Assembly (NCBI GenBank): GCA_944388955.1
Contig: CALXKJ010000002.1
Location: 96,830 to 160,829 of the forward strand
From: an uncultured Spirochaetaceae bacterium
Lineage (GTDB): Bacteria; Spirochaetota; Spirochaetia; Sphaerochaetales; Sphaerochaetaceae
Length of the DNA stretch: 64,000 nt
Direction of reading: 5' to 3'
The notes below the pieces were generated by a model, which saw nothing but the letters and a program-made list of their open reading frames with translations, was not told the origin of the DNA and ran no database searches. Below are positions 49,890-57,747 of this stretch, piece by piece; position 1 is the first letter of the stretch, and every line of letters begins with the position of its first letter. The translations under genes were made by a program, and so were the position numbers.

Positions 49890-50162
49890 ATGAGAAGGTC
49901 GATAATAACAGTGGTCGGGAAAGACCGTGTCGGAATCATCGCAGGCGTATGCACATACCTTGCCCAAAACAATGTGAATATTCTGGATATAAGCCAGACA
50001 ATCGTCGATGGTTTTTTCAATATGATGATGATCTGCGATGCAAACAACGCATCTAAGGAATTCCTTACGCTCTCAGAGGAGCTGGAGACGCTTGGAAAGA
50101 AGCTTGGATGCATTATCAAGCTGCAGAGAGAAGAAATCTTCGACAGCATGCAGAGGATCTGA
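49890..50162 (+). CDS. ACT domain-containing protein
   Basis: Single ACT domain (90 aa) of the UPF0237 family. The start [49 protein letters not shown] is the classic ligand-binding edge, with Gly-Ile-Ile-Ala-Gly in the expected loop. GAGAG precedes ATG 49890. UPF0237 genes are typically followed by UPF0210, as here 2 nt downstream, so the two products probably act together. The small-molecule ligand is unknown. Confidence 0.88.
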   Translation: MRRSIITVVGKDRVGIIAGVCTYLAQNNVNILDISQTIVDGFFNMMMICDANNASKEFLTLSEELETLGKKLGCIIKLQREEIFDSMQRI

Positions 50163-50164
50163 TT

Positions 50165-51529
50165 ATGATTAATATCAATGAAGTCACTGAAACCAATCAG
50201 ATGATTGAAAAAGAAAATCTCGATGTGAGAACAATCACACTTGGTATCTCACTTCTTGATTGTATTTCATCCGATCTTGATACTCTCCTTGATAACATCT
50301 ATACACGCATAACAACTCTGGCAAAAGATCTTGTTAAGACAGGTATGGAGATTGAGCGTGAGTTCGCTATTCCTGTTGTGAACAAGCGTATCTCTGTAAC
50401 ACCTATCGGTATTGTAGGCGCAGCTGCATGCAAAAGTCCTGAAGACTTCGTGAAGATAGCCTCAGTCCTCGACAAAGCGGCTAAAGAAGTCGGTGTGAAC
50501 TTTCTTGGTGGATATTCAGCACTCTGTGCGAAGGGCATGACAAAGGCTGAAAGGATGCTCATCGAGTCTATTCCAGAGGCATTGTCAAAGACAGAGAGGA
50601 TATGCTCCTCTGTAGCACTTGGCTCGACAAGGACAGGCATCAATATGGATGCTGTCGCATTGATGGGCCGTATCATAAAATCGACTGCAGAGGCGACTGC
50701 AGACACAGATTCGCTTGGCTGCGCAAAGCTTGTCGTATTCTGCAATGCGCCAGATGATAATCCTTTCATGGCTGGTGCGTTCCATGGTGTGACAGAAGCA
50801 GATGCTGTCATAAATGTCGGTGTCAGCGGTCCTGGTGTTATCAAGCACGCGCTCGAGGGCATCAAAGGTAAGGACTTTGAGGTGCTGGCAGAGACTGTTA
50901 AGCGTACAGCATTCAAGATTACACGTCTTGGTCAGCTTGTGGCCAAAGAGGCAAGTAAACGTCTTGGAATACCATTCGGAATCGTGGATTTATCACTTGC
51001 TCCGACTCCTGCGATAGGGGACAGCATTTCAGATATCCTTGAGCTTATGGGTCTTGAGCGCACAGGAGCTCCTGGAACGACAGCTGCCCTCGCGCTCCTC
51101 AATGACCAGGTGAAGAAGGGTGGTCTGATGGCTTCAAGCTATGTCGGTGGACTGAGTGGCTCATTCATCCCGGTTTCTGAAGATCAGGGAATGATAAACG
51201 CAGTCAACAGCGGCTCTCTCACTATCGAGAAACTCGAGGCCATGACATGCATATGCTCTGTCGGTCTTGATATGATAGCCATCCCGGGAAGCACAAGCGC
51301 TTCGACTATATCAGGAATAATTGCTGATGAGATGGCTATAGGCATGGTCAATCAGAAGACTACAGCTGTACGCCTTATACCTGTCATTGGCAAGGATGTT
51401 GGCGATGAAGCTGTATTCGGAGGCCTTTTAGGCAGGGCTCCGATAATGCGCGTCAATCAGTTCTCGTGCGAGGATTTCATCTCCCGTGGAGGCCGTATCC
51501 CAGCACCTGTCCATGGATTCAGAAACTGA
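50165..51529 (+). CDS. UPF0210 (PFL/DUF711) family protein
   Basis: Conserved protein of unknown enzymatic role (454 aa, normal length) related by fold to pyruvate-formate-lyase-like barrels but lacking a known radical site here. Family segments are [53 protein letters not shown]-like [43 protein letters not shown] and the C-terminal IPVSEDQGM and [18 protein letters not shown] 50165 starts 2 nt after the ACT-gene stop; the frame upstream runs through that gene. The ACT protein may sense its substrate or product. Confidence 0.9.
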   Translation: MININEVTETNQMIEKENLDVRTITLGISLLDCISSDLDTLLDNIYTRITTLAKDLVKTGMEIEREFAIPVVNKRISVTPIGIVGAAACKSPEDFVKIASVLDKAAKEVGVNFLGGYSALCAKGMTKAERMLIESIPEALSKTERICSSVALGSTRTGINMDAVALMGRIIKSTAEATADTDSLGCAKLVVFCNAPDDNPFMAGAFHGVTEADAVINVGVSGPGVIKHALEGIKGKDFEVLAETVKRTAFKITRLGQLVAKEASKRLGIPFGIVDLSLAPTPAIGDSISDILELMGLERTGAPGTTAALALLNDQVKKGGLMASSYVGGLSGSFIPVSEDQGMINAVNSGSLTIEKLEAMTCICSVGLDMIAIPGSTSASTISGIIADEMAIGMVNQKTTAVRLIPVIGKDVGDEAVFGGLLGRAPIMRVNQFSCEDFISRGGRIPAPVHGFRN

Positions 51530-51530
51530 G

Positions 51531-51553
51531 TTTTCCCCTCGATGAGGGGAAAA
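51531..51553. terminator. Hairpin between convergent genes
   Basis: TTTTCCCCTC (51531-51540) and GAGGGGAAAA (51544-51553) form a perfect 10-bp stem with a 3-nt loop. The A-run lies in the 3' arm with no T-tract beyond on the plus strand, so it is an atypical, possibly bidirectional terminator. Confidence 0.55.
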
Positions 51554-51555
51554 TC

Positions 51556-52017
51556 CTAGATTTCAGCAAGAGCCTTTCTTACATCATCGCCGTGGGTTGC
51601 CGTGTTGACTTTCCTGAATACTTTCAGGACCTTTCCATCTTTTCCGATGATATAAGTCGTTCTTATCACGCCTATGGTCTTCTTGCCATACATCATCTTC
51701 TCACCATATGCACCATATATCTCCATGACGCTATGCTCTGTATCGGAGAGAAGATGAAAAGGAAGTGAGAACTTGTCGATGAACTTCCTGTGTGATTCGC
51801 TTTTGTCTGGGCTTATGCCTATCACGACAGCATCAAGTCCTTTGAGATCCTCTATCGAGTCTCTCAGAGAGCATGCCTCCTTTGTGCATCCCGGTGTATT
51901 GTCTCGAGGGTAGAAATACAGCACTACGATCTTTCCTCTCTCGTCTGATAGCTTTCTTTCTTCTCCATTTTCATCTGGAAGAGTGAAATCAGGGGCTATT
52001 GTACCTATATCAATCAT
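51556..52017 (-). CDS. bcp: Thioredoxin-dependent thiol peroxidase (Bcp/PrxQ)
   Basis: Peroxiredoxin that reduces hydroperoxides in the cytoplasm (153 aa). Numbered from ATG 52017, the peroxidatic Cys44 lies in YFYPRDNTPGCTKEACS with the resolving Cys49 in PrxQ spacing (CX4C). RTTYIIGKDGKV and the DFTLPDENGEE opening are typical. AAGGAG lies 6 nt upstream on the minus strand; a GTG at 52020 is an alternative start. It is convergent with UPF0210 and divergent from the Bax-inhibitor gene, and complements the flavodiiron protein in oxygen defence. Confidence 0.93.
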   Translation of the reverse strand: MIDIGTIAPDFTLPDENGEERKLSDERGKIVVLYFYPRDNTPGCTKEACSLRDSIEDLKGLDAVVIGISPDKSESHRKFIDKFSLPFHLLSDTEHSVMEIYGAYGEKMMYGKKTIGVIRTTYIIGKDGKVLKVFRKVNTATHGDDVRKALAEI

Positions 52018-52065
52018 CACGTTCTCCTTTGCAGATGTATTCTTTGTGTAGAAAACACTCGCTAT

Positions 52066-52094
52066 TTGCCTTATATGATGCGCTGTTGTATATT
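52066..52094 (+). promoter_or_regulatory. Promoter of the Bax-inhibitor-like gene
   Basis: TTGCCT (52066-52071), 17-nt spacer, TATATT (52089-52094), then AAAGGAG (52101-52107) before ATG 52116. Confidence 0.6.
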
Positions 52095-52115
52095 AAAAGC
52101 AAAGGAGTTTTTCCT

Positions 52116-52823
52116 ATGAATGACAAGAAAGAACTTATTCTGAGGGACGTAAAGCTTCGTGAGAATGCTCTCATGAAGAATGTCTATCTCTGGATGATAC
52201 TCGGTCTTGCTGTAACGGCAGGGGTAGCATACTTTGTTTCTGTATCTGAAGCGGCTATCAGATTCATATATTTCAATCCGCTTGTGACTATCGGAATATT
52301 CATCGCGCAGCTTGTGCTTGTGATGATGCTCTCAGGGCGTGTTGAGCGCTTCTCGACAGGTACAGCCGTAGGGCTTTTCCTTGGCTATTCAGCGCTTACA
52401 GGACTCACGCTCTCCTCGATTTTCCTCGCTTATACAGGTACATCAATCGCGATTGCCTTCATTTCAGCGCTTTCCGTGTTTGCTGGCGGGGCTATCTATG
52501 GAGCGGTGACGAAAAAGGATCTCAGAAGCTGGGGCGGTTATCTGACAATGGGGCTCTTCGGCCTTATCATCGCCTCACTATTGAATATGTTCCTCGCTTC
52601 AAGCGGTCTTGATTTCATTGTCTCTGTAATCGGTGTCATTCTCTTCACAGGTCTTACTGCGTGGGATTCACAGCGAGTGAGCGATATAAACAGGGAATAT
52701 GGATCAGAGATGACATCGGAAGAGCTTACGAAGATTGGAATCATGGGTGCTCTTTCGCTCTATCTCGATTTCCTTAACATCTTCCTCTATCTTGTTCGTA
52801 TAGTCGGAAGAAGTGACAACTAA
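52116..52823 (+). CDS. Bax inhibitor-1/YccA family membrane protein
   Basis: Integral inner-membrane protein (235 aa) with seven hydrophobic segments, the TMBIM/YccA layout. Core features are LMKNVYLWMILGLAVTAGVAYF, the GYSALTGLTLSSIFLAYTG segment, DSQRVSDINREYG, and the terminal ALSLYLDFLNIFLYLVRIVG with the paired acidic residue that gates Ca2+ leak in BsYetJ. The start is fixed by AAAGGAG before ATG 52116. Its 3' end overlaps the pseudouridine-synthase gene by 11 nt. Role in ion homeostasis or membrane protease control is inferred. Confidence 0.9.
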   Translation: MNDKKELILRDVKLRENALMKNVYLWMILGLAVTAGVAYFVSVSEAAIRFIYFNPLVTIGIFIAQLVLVMMLSGRVERFSTGTAVGLFLGYSALTGLTLSSIFLAYTGTSIAIAFISALSVFAGGAIYGAVTKKDLRSWGGYLTMGLFGLIIASLLNMFLASSGLDFIVSVIGVILFTGLTAWDSQRVSDINREYGSEMTSEELTKIGIMGALSLYLDFLNIFLYLVRIVGRSDN

Positions 52824-53490
52824 ACTTGTTTTCGAGGGACCAGATACCCTCGTATTCTGGAAGGAAAGCGGTATACCGACAGTGCCATTGAAGAATACTA
52901 TCGATGGCACGACGCTTCTTTCCATCGTTAGCGCTTATTATCCGGAAATCGTGTGCTGCCATGGTGAGAATGAATGGGAAGGCGGGGTAATACACCGTCT
53001 CGATAATCTCACAAAAGGCCTTGTTCTCATCGCACGTTCACAGCGTGCGTATGATGCTCTCATGCAGCAGCAGAAGAAGGATATGATTCAGAAAGAATAT
53101 CTTGCTACTGTCTCTGAAGGCCGTGCGATTGATGAAGGCTTCGAGCCATATCCTTTCCAGAATCCACTTTATGAAGATGGCATGATAACATCATACTTCA
53201 GGTCATTCGGTCCAGGGGGCAAGAGCGTCAGGCCTTCATATTCAAATGCCAGATACGCAAAGGGAAGGATATACACGACACTGGCTTCCCCTGAGAGCGA
53301 TAGCGTTATCAGATGCACGATAACACGCGGTTTCAGACATCAGATAAGAGCCCACCTTGCATGGGCGGGCTGTCCTATTTCCGGCGATACGCAGTATGGC
53401 GGAAGGGCGTCTGACGACTTCGGTCTTGAGGCTGTCTCAATCAGCTATATCGAGCCATGTTCAGGCCGTAAGCTGACAATCACTTCATGA
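52813..53490 (+). CDS. RluA-family pseudouridine synthase
   Basis: Converts specific uridines to pseudouridine in RNA (225 aa, no S4 domain). The catalytic-Asp motif GGVIHRLDNLTKGLVLIA has Asp at the HRLDxxTxGL position, and the following QQQKKDMIQKEYLATV and HQIRAHLAWAGCPISGDTQYGG are family landmarks. The start is GTG 52813 within the upstream gene's last codons, preceded by GGAAG. Target RNA (23S rRNA or tRNA) is not evident. It ends exactly where the convergent purU gene ends, with no terminator between them. Confidence 0.85.
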   Translation: MTTKLVFEGPDTLVFWKESGIPTVPLKNTIDGTTLLSIVSAYYPEIVCCHGENEWEGGVIHRLDNLTKGLVLIARSQRAYDALMQQQKKDMIQKEYLATVSEGRAIDEGFEPYPFQNPLYEDGMITSYFRSFGPGGKSVRPSYSNARYAKGRIYTTLASPESDSVIRCTITRGFRHQIRAHLAWAGCPISGDTQYGGRASDDFGLEAVSISYIEPCSGRKLTITS

Positions 53491-54351
53491 TTACCTCTCA
53501 ACAGAGAAGACAATCGTCTTGTTCTTGTACACGATTATCCTGTGCTCTAGATGTGCTTTGACCGCAGTCGCAAGCACCTGTTTCTCCAGATCCTTACCAA
53601 CTTCCTTCAGACCATCAGGCGTGAGCTCATGGCTGACTCTCACGACATTCTGCTCGATAATCGGCCCCTGGTCGAGATCTTCAGATGCATAATGAGCTGT
53701 GGCTCCTATCATCTTGACGCCACGCTCATATGCTCTTTTATACGGATTCGCTCCCTGGAATGCCGGCAGGAACGCGTGATGGATGTTGATGATCCTGTTC
53801 TTCCATTCCTCAGTGAACTCCGATGTAAGAATCTGCATGTATCGGGCAAGAACTACAAGGTCAATGTGGAACTTTCTGAGAAGCTCTCTTATCTCGCTTT
53901 CCTGTTTCTCCTTGTTTCCATCGACAGGAATGCAGTAGTAGGGAATCCTGAACTGCTCTGCGACGCGTTCGAGGTCTGGATGGTTTGAGATAATCAGCGG
54001 TATTTCTGCGCTGAACTCTCCTTCAAGCTGTCTCGCGAGAAGATCATAAAGACAGTGGCTTGTCTTCGAGACAAGAATCGCAACACGTGTTCTGTAATCT
54101 GACCAGTGGCATGACCATTCGAGCGACATCGAGGAGGCAAGAATGCCAAATTCATCCTCAAGCTCTTTTCTCGATGTCTTCATGTCATCAGCATCAAGCT
54201 CGATACGCATGAAAAAGCGTTTCTCGTAGCTATCTGTGTGCTGCTGGCATTTCAGTATGTTGAAGCCACGGCTATAGAAGAAATCAACAACCGAGGCGAG
54301 AATTCCTTTCCTGTCTTCCGTCTGTATAAGGAAAATAGCTTTTACCATCAT
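53491..54351 (-). CDS. purU: Formyltetrahydrofolate deformylase
   Basis: Hydrolyses 10-formyl-THF to formate and THF (286 aa), balancing one-carbon units and supplying formate. An N-terminal ACT domain (LIQTEDRKGILASVVDFFYSRGFNILKCQQH) is followed by the formyltransferase domain with VLARYMQIL, NIHHAFLPAFQGANPY and IGATAHYASEDLDQGPII, containing the catalytic Asn/His/Asp set in PurU form (the HH-F-LP version). It overlaps xseB by 4 nt and is last in the xseA-xseB-purU operon. The pairing with exonuclease genes is unusual but looks cotranscribed. Confidence 0.92.
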   Translation of the reverse strand: MMVKAIFLIQTEDRKGILASVVDFFYSRGFNILKCQQHTDSYEKRFFMRIELDADDMKTSRKELEDEFGILASSMSLEWSCHWSDYRTRVAILVSKTSHCLYDLLARQLEGEFSAEIPLIISNHPDLERVAEQFRIPYYCIPVDGNKEKQESEIRELLRKFHIDLVVLARYMQILTSEFTEEWKNRIINIHHAFLPAFQGANPYKRAYERGVKMIGATAHYASEDLDQGPIIEQNVVRVSHELTPDGLKEVGKDLEKQVLATAVKAHLEHRIIVYKNKTIVFSVER

Positions 54352-54572
54352 TCATCTCCACTATCGTCAAAAGGAGTGCTCTCTAGCTCATTCTCGTTAT
54401 CAGAGACGACTTTCTCGACCTTCCTCTGTATCTCAGAGAGTGTTTTCGTGAGCTTCTTGCCAAGCTCACTCGCTTCCTCATAGAGCTTGATAGACTCTTC
54501 TAGGCCAGTCTCTTCCTTCTTCAGGAGCTCAGTTATCTCCTCCATTCTTTTAAGATCGCTTTCAAAGCTCAT
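54348..54572 (-). CDS. xseB: Exodeoxyribonuclease VII small subunit
   Basis: Short helical protein (74 aa, standard length) that dimerises and binds XseA. The XseB signature LEESIKLYEEASELGKKLTKTLSEIQRKVEKV is intact; the acidic tail (ENELESTPFDDSGDE) is typical. It starts 1 nt after the xseA stop and overlaps purU by 4 nt, so xseA and xseB are produced together. Confidence 0.93.
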   Translation of the reverse strand: MSFESDLKRMEEITELLKKEETGLEESIKLYEEASELGKKLTKTLSEIQRKVEKVVSDNENELESTPFDDSGDE

Positions 54573-54573
54573 T

Positions 54574-55965
54574 TTATCCTCCGATTACCGTCGATGTGAT
54601 GATTCCATCACCGGTCCTTGTCTTTATCTTTTCTCCAGAGTGAACGTCGGAAGCTTTTCTGACAATGCTTCCATCTTCTCTCTCCGTTACAGTATATCCA
54701 CGTCTGAGTATGAGAAGAGGGGAGAGCGCCTCAGTTTCCTTCACAATCGAAGCAAGTTTCAGGCTTTCAGCTCGCATCCTGCTTCCGACTGCCGCATCCA
54801 TCTCTTTCTGAAGTGTTGTAATCTCCCTCTCTGCTTTTTCCATCTTCTGTTTGAAGAGTACATTGTTTTCTTTGAGGGAATCGAGAAGCCGTTTACTTCG
54901 CTCTTCGGTTTTTCTTTCCATGCTTCTTATGATTTCCTCTTCATCGTAGGCAAGGGAAGTCCTCGCGTTCTCCATGCGGAGTATGAGTATTTTCCTGAGG
55001 TCCTCAGTCGATGGAATGCTTCCTCTGTATCTGATTATCTTCTTCTCAAGCACGTCGGCGTTATGCATGGTTTCCCTCAGTCTTGAAGATAGCCGCAGCA
55101 TCCTTTCCTTCATTGCGGCTGTTGATGAGAAGAGTGCGTTATCAAGGCGCTCCCGCCTTCTGAAGATTGTCTCTGTCACGAGCTCTGCCGCCGCTGATGG
55201 GGTAGGAGCTCTCCTGTCTGCAACGAAATCCGAGATAGGCCAGTCAATTTCATGTCCCACTGCCGATATAACAGGAATCTCAGAGTCATGGATAGCCTCG
55301 ATGACACAAGGCTCTGAAAAACAGGAGAGATCCTCAACGCTGCCACCACCTCGTCCAACGATGAGAACATCGCATGCAAGAAAGCTGTTCGCCTGCCTTA
55401 TGCGCATTGCTATGCTTTCTGCCGCTCCGTCTCCCTGCACAGCGCATGGGAAGATGATGATATCAAGAGAAGGGGCTCTGCGTCTGGTTATATTCAGGAT
55501 ATCCCTGATGGCAGCTCCGGTCGGGCTTGTGACGACTCCAAGCTTTGTGATTTCTTCGGGAATCGGTTTCTTCTTATCCTCATCAAAATAGCCAAGTGAG
55601 CGATAGTATTCCTTCCTCTTCTCGATTATCTTCAGTAAATCGCCTTCACCTTTTCTCTTCATTTCCCGGATGACGAATGTTAGCTTGCCTGTTTTTGTAT
55701 AGAAGGATAGCGAGCCCTTTGCTATGATAAGATCTCCGTCTTCAGGCATAACCATCTGAAACTGTGCAGAGCGGAAGACCGCGGCATCAAGTGCTGCACT
55801 CTTGTCTTTGAGCGTGAAATACCAGTGTCCTGATGAGGCCGGTCTGAAACCTGACACCTCTCCTTCAATGGAGAGCTCATAGAACATATCCTCTACAGTA
55901 TCGTGGATTATCCCATTCGCTTCGGAGACTGTCAGTGTTCTTCCTAAGAGATCATAAGCGGCCAT
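54574..55965 (-). CDS. xseA: Exodeoxyribonuclease VII large subunit
   Basis: Catalytic subunit of the single-strand exonuclease ExoVII (463 aa). An N-terminal OB fold (about 10-105, with SIEGEVSGFRPASSGHWYFTLKD), the catalytic core with TSPTGAAIRDILNITRRRAP, VGRGGGSVEDLSCF, AIHDSEIPVISAVGHEIDWPISDFVADRRAPTPSAAAE, then a long coiled coil (about 270-420) for XseB binding and a C-terminal RRGYTVT. There is no Shine-Dalgarno; TAAAAT on the minus strand ends 6 nt before the ATG, indicating a leaderless start. Confidence 0.94.
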   Translation of the reverse strand: MAAYDLLGRTLTVSEANGIIHDTVEDMFYELSIEGEVSGFRPASSGHWYFTLKDKSAALDAAVFRSAQFQMVMPEDGDLIIAKGSLSFYTKTGKLTFVIREMKRKGEGDLLKIIEKRKEYYRSLGYFDEDKKKPIPEEITKLGVVTSPTGAAIRDILNITRRRAPSLDIIIFPCAVQGDGAAESIAMRIRQANSFLACDVLIVGRGGGSVEDLSCFSEPCVIEAIHDSEIPVISAVGHEIDWPISDFVADRRAPTPSAAAELVTETIFRRRERLDNALFSSTAAMKERMLRLSSRLRETMHNADVLEKKIIRYRGSIPSTEDLRKILILRMENARTSLAYDEEEIIRSMERKTEERSKRLLDSLKENNVLFKQKMEKAEREITTLQKEMDAAVGSRMRAESLKLASIVKETEALSPLLILRRGYTVTEREDGSIVRKASDVHSGEKIKTRTGDGIITSTVIGG

Positions 55966-55971
55966 GTGCGT

Positions 55972-55977
55972 ATTTTA
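55972..55977 (-). promoter_or_regulatory. Putative -10 of xseA, leaderless arrangement
   Basis: Minus strand TAAAAT ends 6 nt before ATG 55965. TTCTCA 17 nt further upstream is a weak -35. Confidence 0.45.
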
Positions 55978-56015
55978 ATGTTTATCCATGTTTCTGAGAA
56001 TATGGCGATTGCGGC

Positions 56016-56042
56016 AAAAAGAAAGACCGTCCGGAGACGGCC
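56016..56042 (-). terminator. Terminator after the ferredoxin gene
   Basis: Minus strand: a 7-bp stem (56042-56036 with 56031-56025, one G-T pair) around TCCG, followed by TTTCTTTTT. Confidence 0.85.
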
Positions 56043-56063
56043 CTGAGAAATATGAGATTGATC

Positions 56064-56231
56064 TCACTCCTCTTCAATAGCACCCTGTGGGCATACGCTT
56101 GCGCATGTTCCGCAGCTGATGCATGTATCAGCATCGATAACGTAGATATCTCCCTCAGAGATAGCTCCAACTGGGCACTCGCCTGCACATGTTCCGCAGG
56201 CAACACAGCTCTCTGTGATCTTGTAAGCCAT
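56064..56231 (-). CDS. 2[4Fe-4S] ferredoxin
   Basis: Low-potential clostridial-type ferredoxin (55 aa from ATG 56231). Two complete CxxCxxCxxxCP motifs read CVACGTCAGECP and CISCGTCASVCP, separated by about 18 residues, with a pseudo-twofold repeat. AAAGGAG precedes the chosen start; an in-frame ATG at 56255 would add eight basic residues and is unlikely. It is a probable electron carrier for oxidoreductases such as the flavodiiron protein or pyruvate:ferredoxin oxidoreductase elsewhere. It is monocistronic with its own terminator. Confidence 0.94.
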   Translation of the reverse strand: MAYKITESCVACGTCAGECPVGAISEGDIYVIDADTCISCGTCASVCPQGAIEEE

Positions 56232-56326
56232 AACAAATCTCCTTTGTAGCTGCAATGCAGCCTTAAGTCATCTTAAGAAGAATCTACACCCAAAGCCCTC
56301 TGTCGTCAATAAAGAGCACCTTGAAT

Positions 56327-57682
56327 TCATCGATTAAGCATGCTTCTGATGCGTTTTCTGCCTATCGTGAAGTAGAAGAGGGCACCTGATATGTCCGCAA
56401 TAAGCCATCCTATTGGGATGGAAAGCCATATGCCCGTAGCTCCGATAGGAAGCTTTGAGAGAATGGCTGCAAGAAGCACTCTCAGTCCAAGGCTTATTAT
56501 AGTGAGCACAAGGGAGATTGATGGGGTCTTCAAAGCTCTGAATATGCCATAGAAAAGGAAGAGATAGCCTATGAGGATGTAGAAAGCGCCTTCGATTCTC
56601 AGATAATGCGTCCCGATGCTTATCACTTCGGCGTTTGCTTTGTCTATGAATATCCCGATGAGAGATTCAGGGAAGATGAATATCAAAGAAGAGATGATAA
56701 TCCCGAATATTGAGATGACAATCAGAGCATAGCGTATGCCTTGCCTGATGCGCTCTCCTTTCCCCGCTCCTCCGTTCTGGCTGACGAATGTCGAGAACGC
56801 GTTTCCGAATTCCTGCAATGGCATATAGGCAATACTGTCTATCTTCACACCTGCTGCGAAAGCTGCCATGACAGATGAGCCGAAGCTGTTCACAATTCCC
56901 TGCACCGCAAGGATTCCCAGATTCATTACCGACTGCTGCAGCGATGTCATGACAGAAAGCGACATAAGCTCTGAAAAGAGATGTCTGTCCGCTTTCATAT
57001 CCTTGATACCGAACCTGAGGATTTTCTCCTTTCTCGCGATTGTGATAGCAATCCCGATGCCCGCGGCATATTGCGATATGACTGTCGCCACAGCAGCGCC
57101 CCATATACCAAGCCCGAGTGATATTACAAAGTATAGATCGAGGATGATATTCATTACAGCAGACAGTGCCATATAGAGAAGCGGGGTAGATGAGTTTCCT
57201 ATAGCTCTGGCTCCTGACGCGTAGAAGTTATAGATAAACAGCGCAGGAAGCCCTAGAAAGACAACGCCAAGATACTCGCTCATTCCCTCATATACATCAT
57301 CAGGAACCTGGAGGATGTGCATTATCTGGTGTTTGAATACTATTGGGATTATCGTCAGGAATATTGAAATCACTCCGATTGATAGAAAAGAAATGCCCAA
57401 TGCGTTTCTCAGCTTCTCTGTATTCTTCTCCCCATAGAGATATGAGAAGACAATTCCAGCTCCCATTGATAGTCCAATCATGAGAGAAGTGAGGAATGTC
57501 ATCAGCGAATATGCGGAGCCGACTGCCGCGAGGGCTTCTGCACCGACAAAACGGCCAACGATTATCGAATCAGCCGCATTGTATAGTGTCTGCAGCATGT
57601 TCCCCAGTATCAATGGCAGAGCAAACGAAAGAAGAGGTGCGATGATTCCGCCTTCTGTAAGATTCCTGCTTCCTGTAGTCAT
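56327..57682 (-). CDS. MATE family efflux transporter
   Basis: Na+- or H+-driven multidrug/organic-cation exporter (451 aa, twelve helices in two six-helix halves). The start FALPLILGNMLQTLYNAADSIIVGRFVGAEALAAVGSAYSLM and the matching second half beginning near residue 238 (LSVMTSLQQSVMNLGILAVQGIVNSFGSSVMAAF) are DinF/NorM-type. There is no Shine-Dalgarno; TAAAGT on the minus strand (57689-57694) ends 6 nt before the ATG. It is divergent from topB across 65 bp. Confidence 0.9.
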   Translation of the reverse strand: MTTGSRNLTEGGIIAPLLSFALPLILGNMLQTLYNAADSIIVGRFVGAEALAAVGSAYSLMTFLTSLMIGLSMGAGIVFSYLYGEKNTEKLRNALGISFLSIGVISIFLTIIPIVFKHQIMHILQVPDDVYEGMSEYLGVVFLGLPALFIYNFYASGARAIGNSSTPLLYMALSAVMNIILDLYFVISLGLGIWGAAVATVISQYAAGIGIAITIARKEKILRFGIKDMKADRHLFSELMSLSVMTSLQQSVMNLGILAVQGIVNSFGSSVMAAFAAGVKIDSIAYMPLQEFGNAFSTFVSQNGGAGKGERIRQGIRYALIVISIFGIIISSLIFIFPESLIGIFIDKANAEVISIGTHYLRIEGAFYILIGYLFLFYGIFRALKTPSISLVLTIISLGLRVLLAAILSKLPIGATGIWLSIPIGWLIADISGALFYFTIGRKRIRSMLNR

Positions 57683-57688
57683 AAAGAT

Positions 57689-57694
57689 ACTTTA
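57689..57694 (-). promoter_or_regulatory. Possible -10 of the MATE gene, leaderless arrangement
   Basis: Minus strand TAAAGT ends 6 nt before ATG 57682. No clear -35 was found. Confidence 0.35.
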
Positions 57695-57730
57695 GTCTCT
57701 TTGCAAACTCTTTTGGAAGGTGTTTCTTTC

Positions 57731-57739
57731 TGCTATCAT
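57731..57739 (+). promoter_or_regulatory. Extended -10 promoter of topB
   Basis: TGCTATCAT (57731-57739) is an extended -10 ending 8 nt before ATG 57748; TTTGGA (57712-57717) with a 16-nt spacer is a weak -35. Confidence 0.5.
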
Positions 57740-57747
57740 CGCACCGT

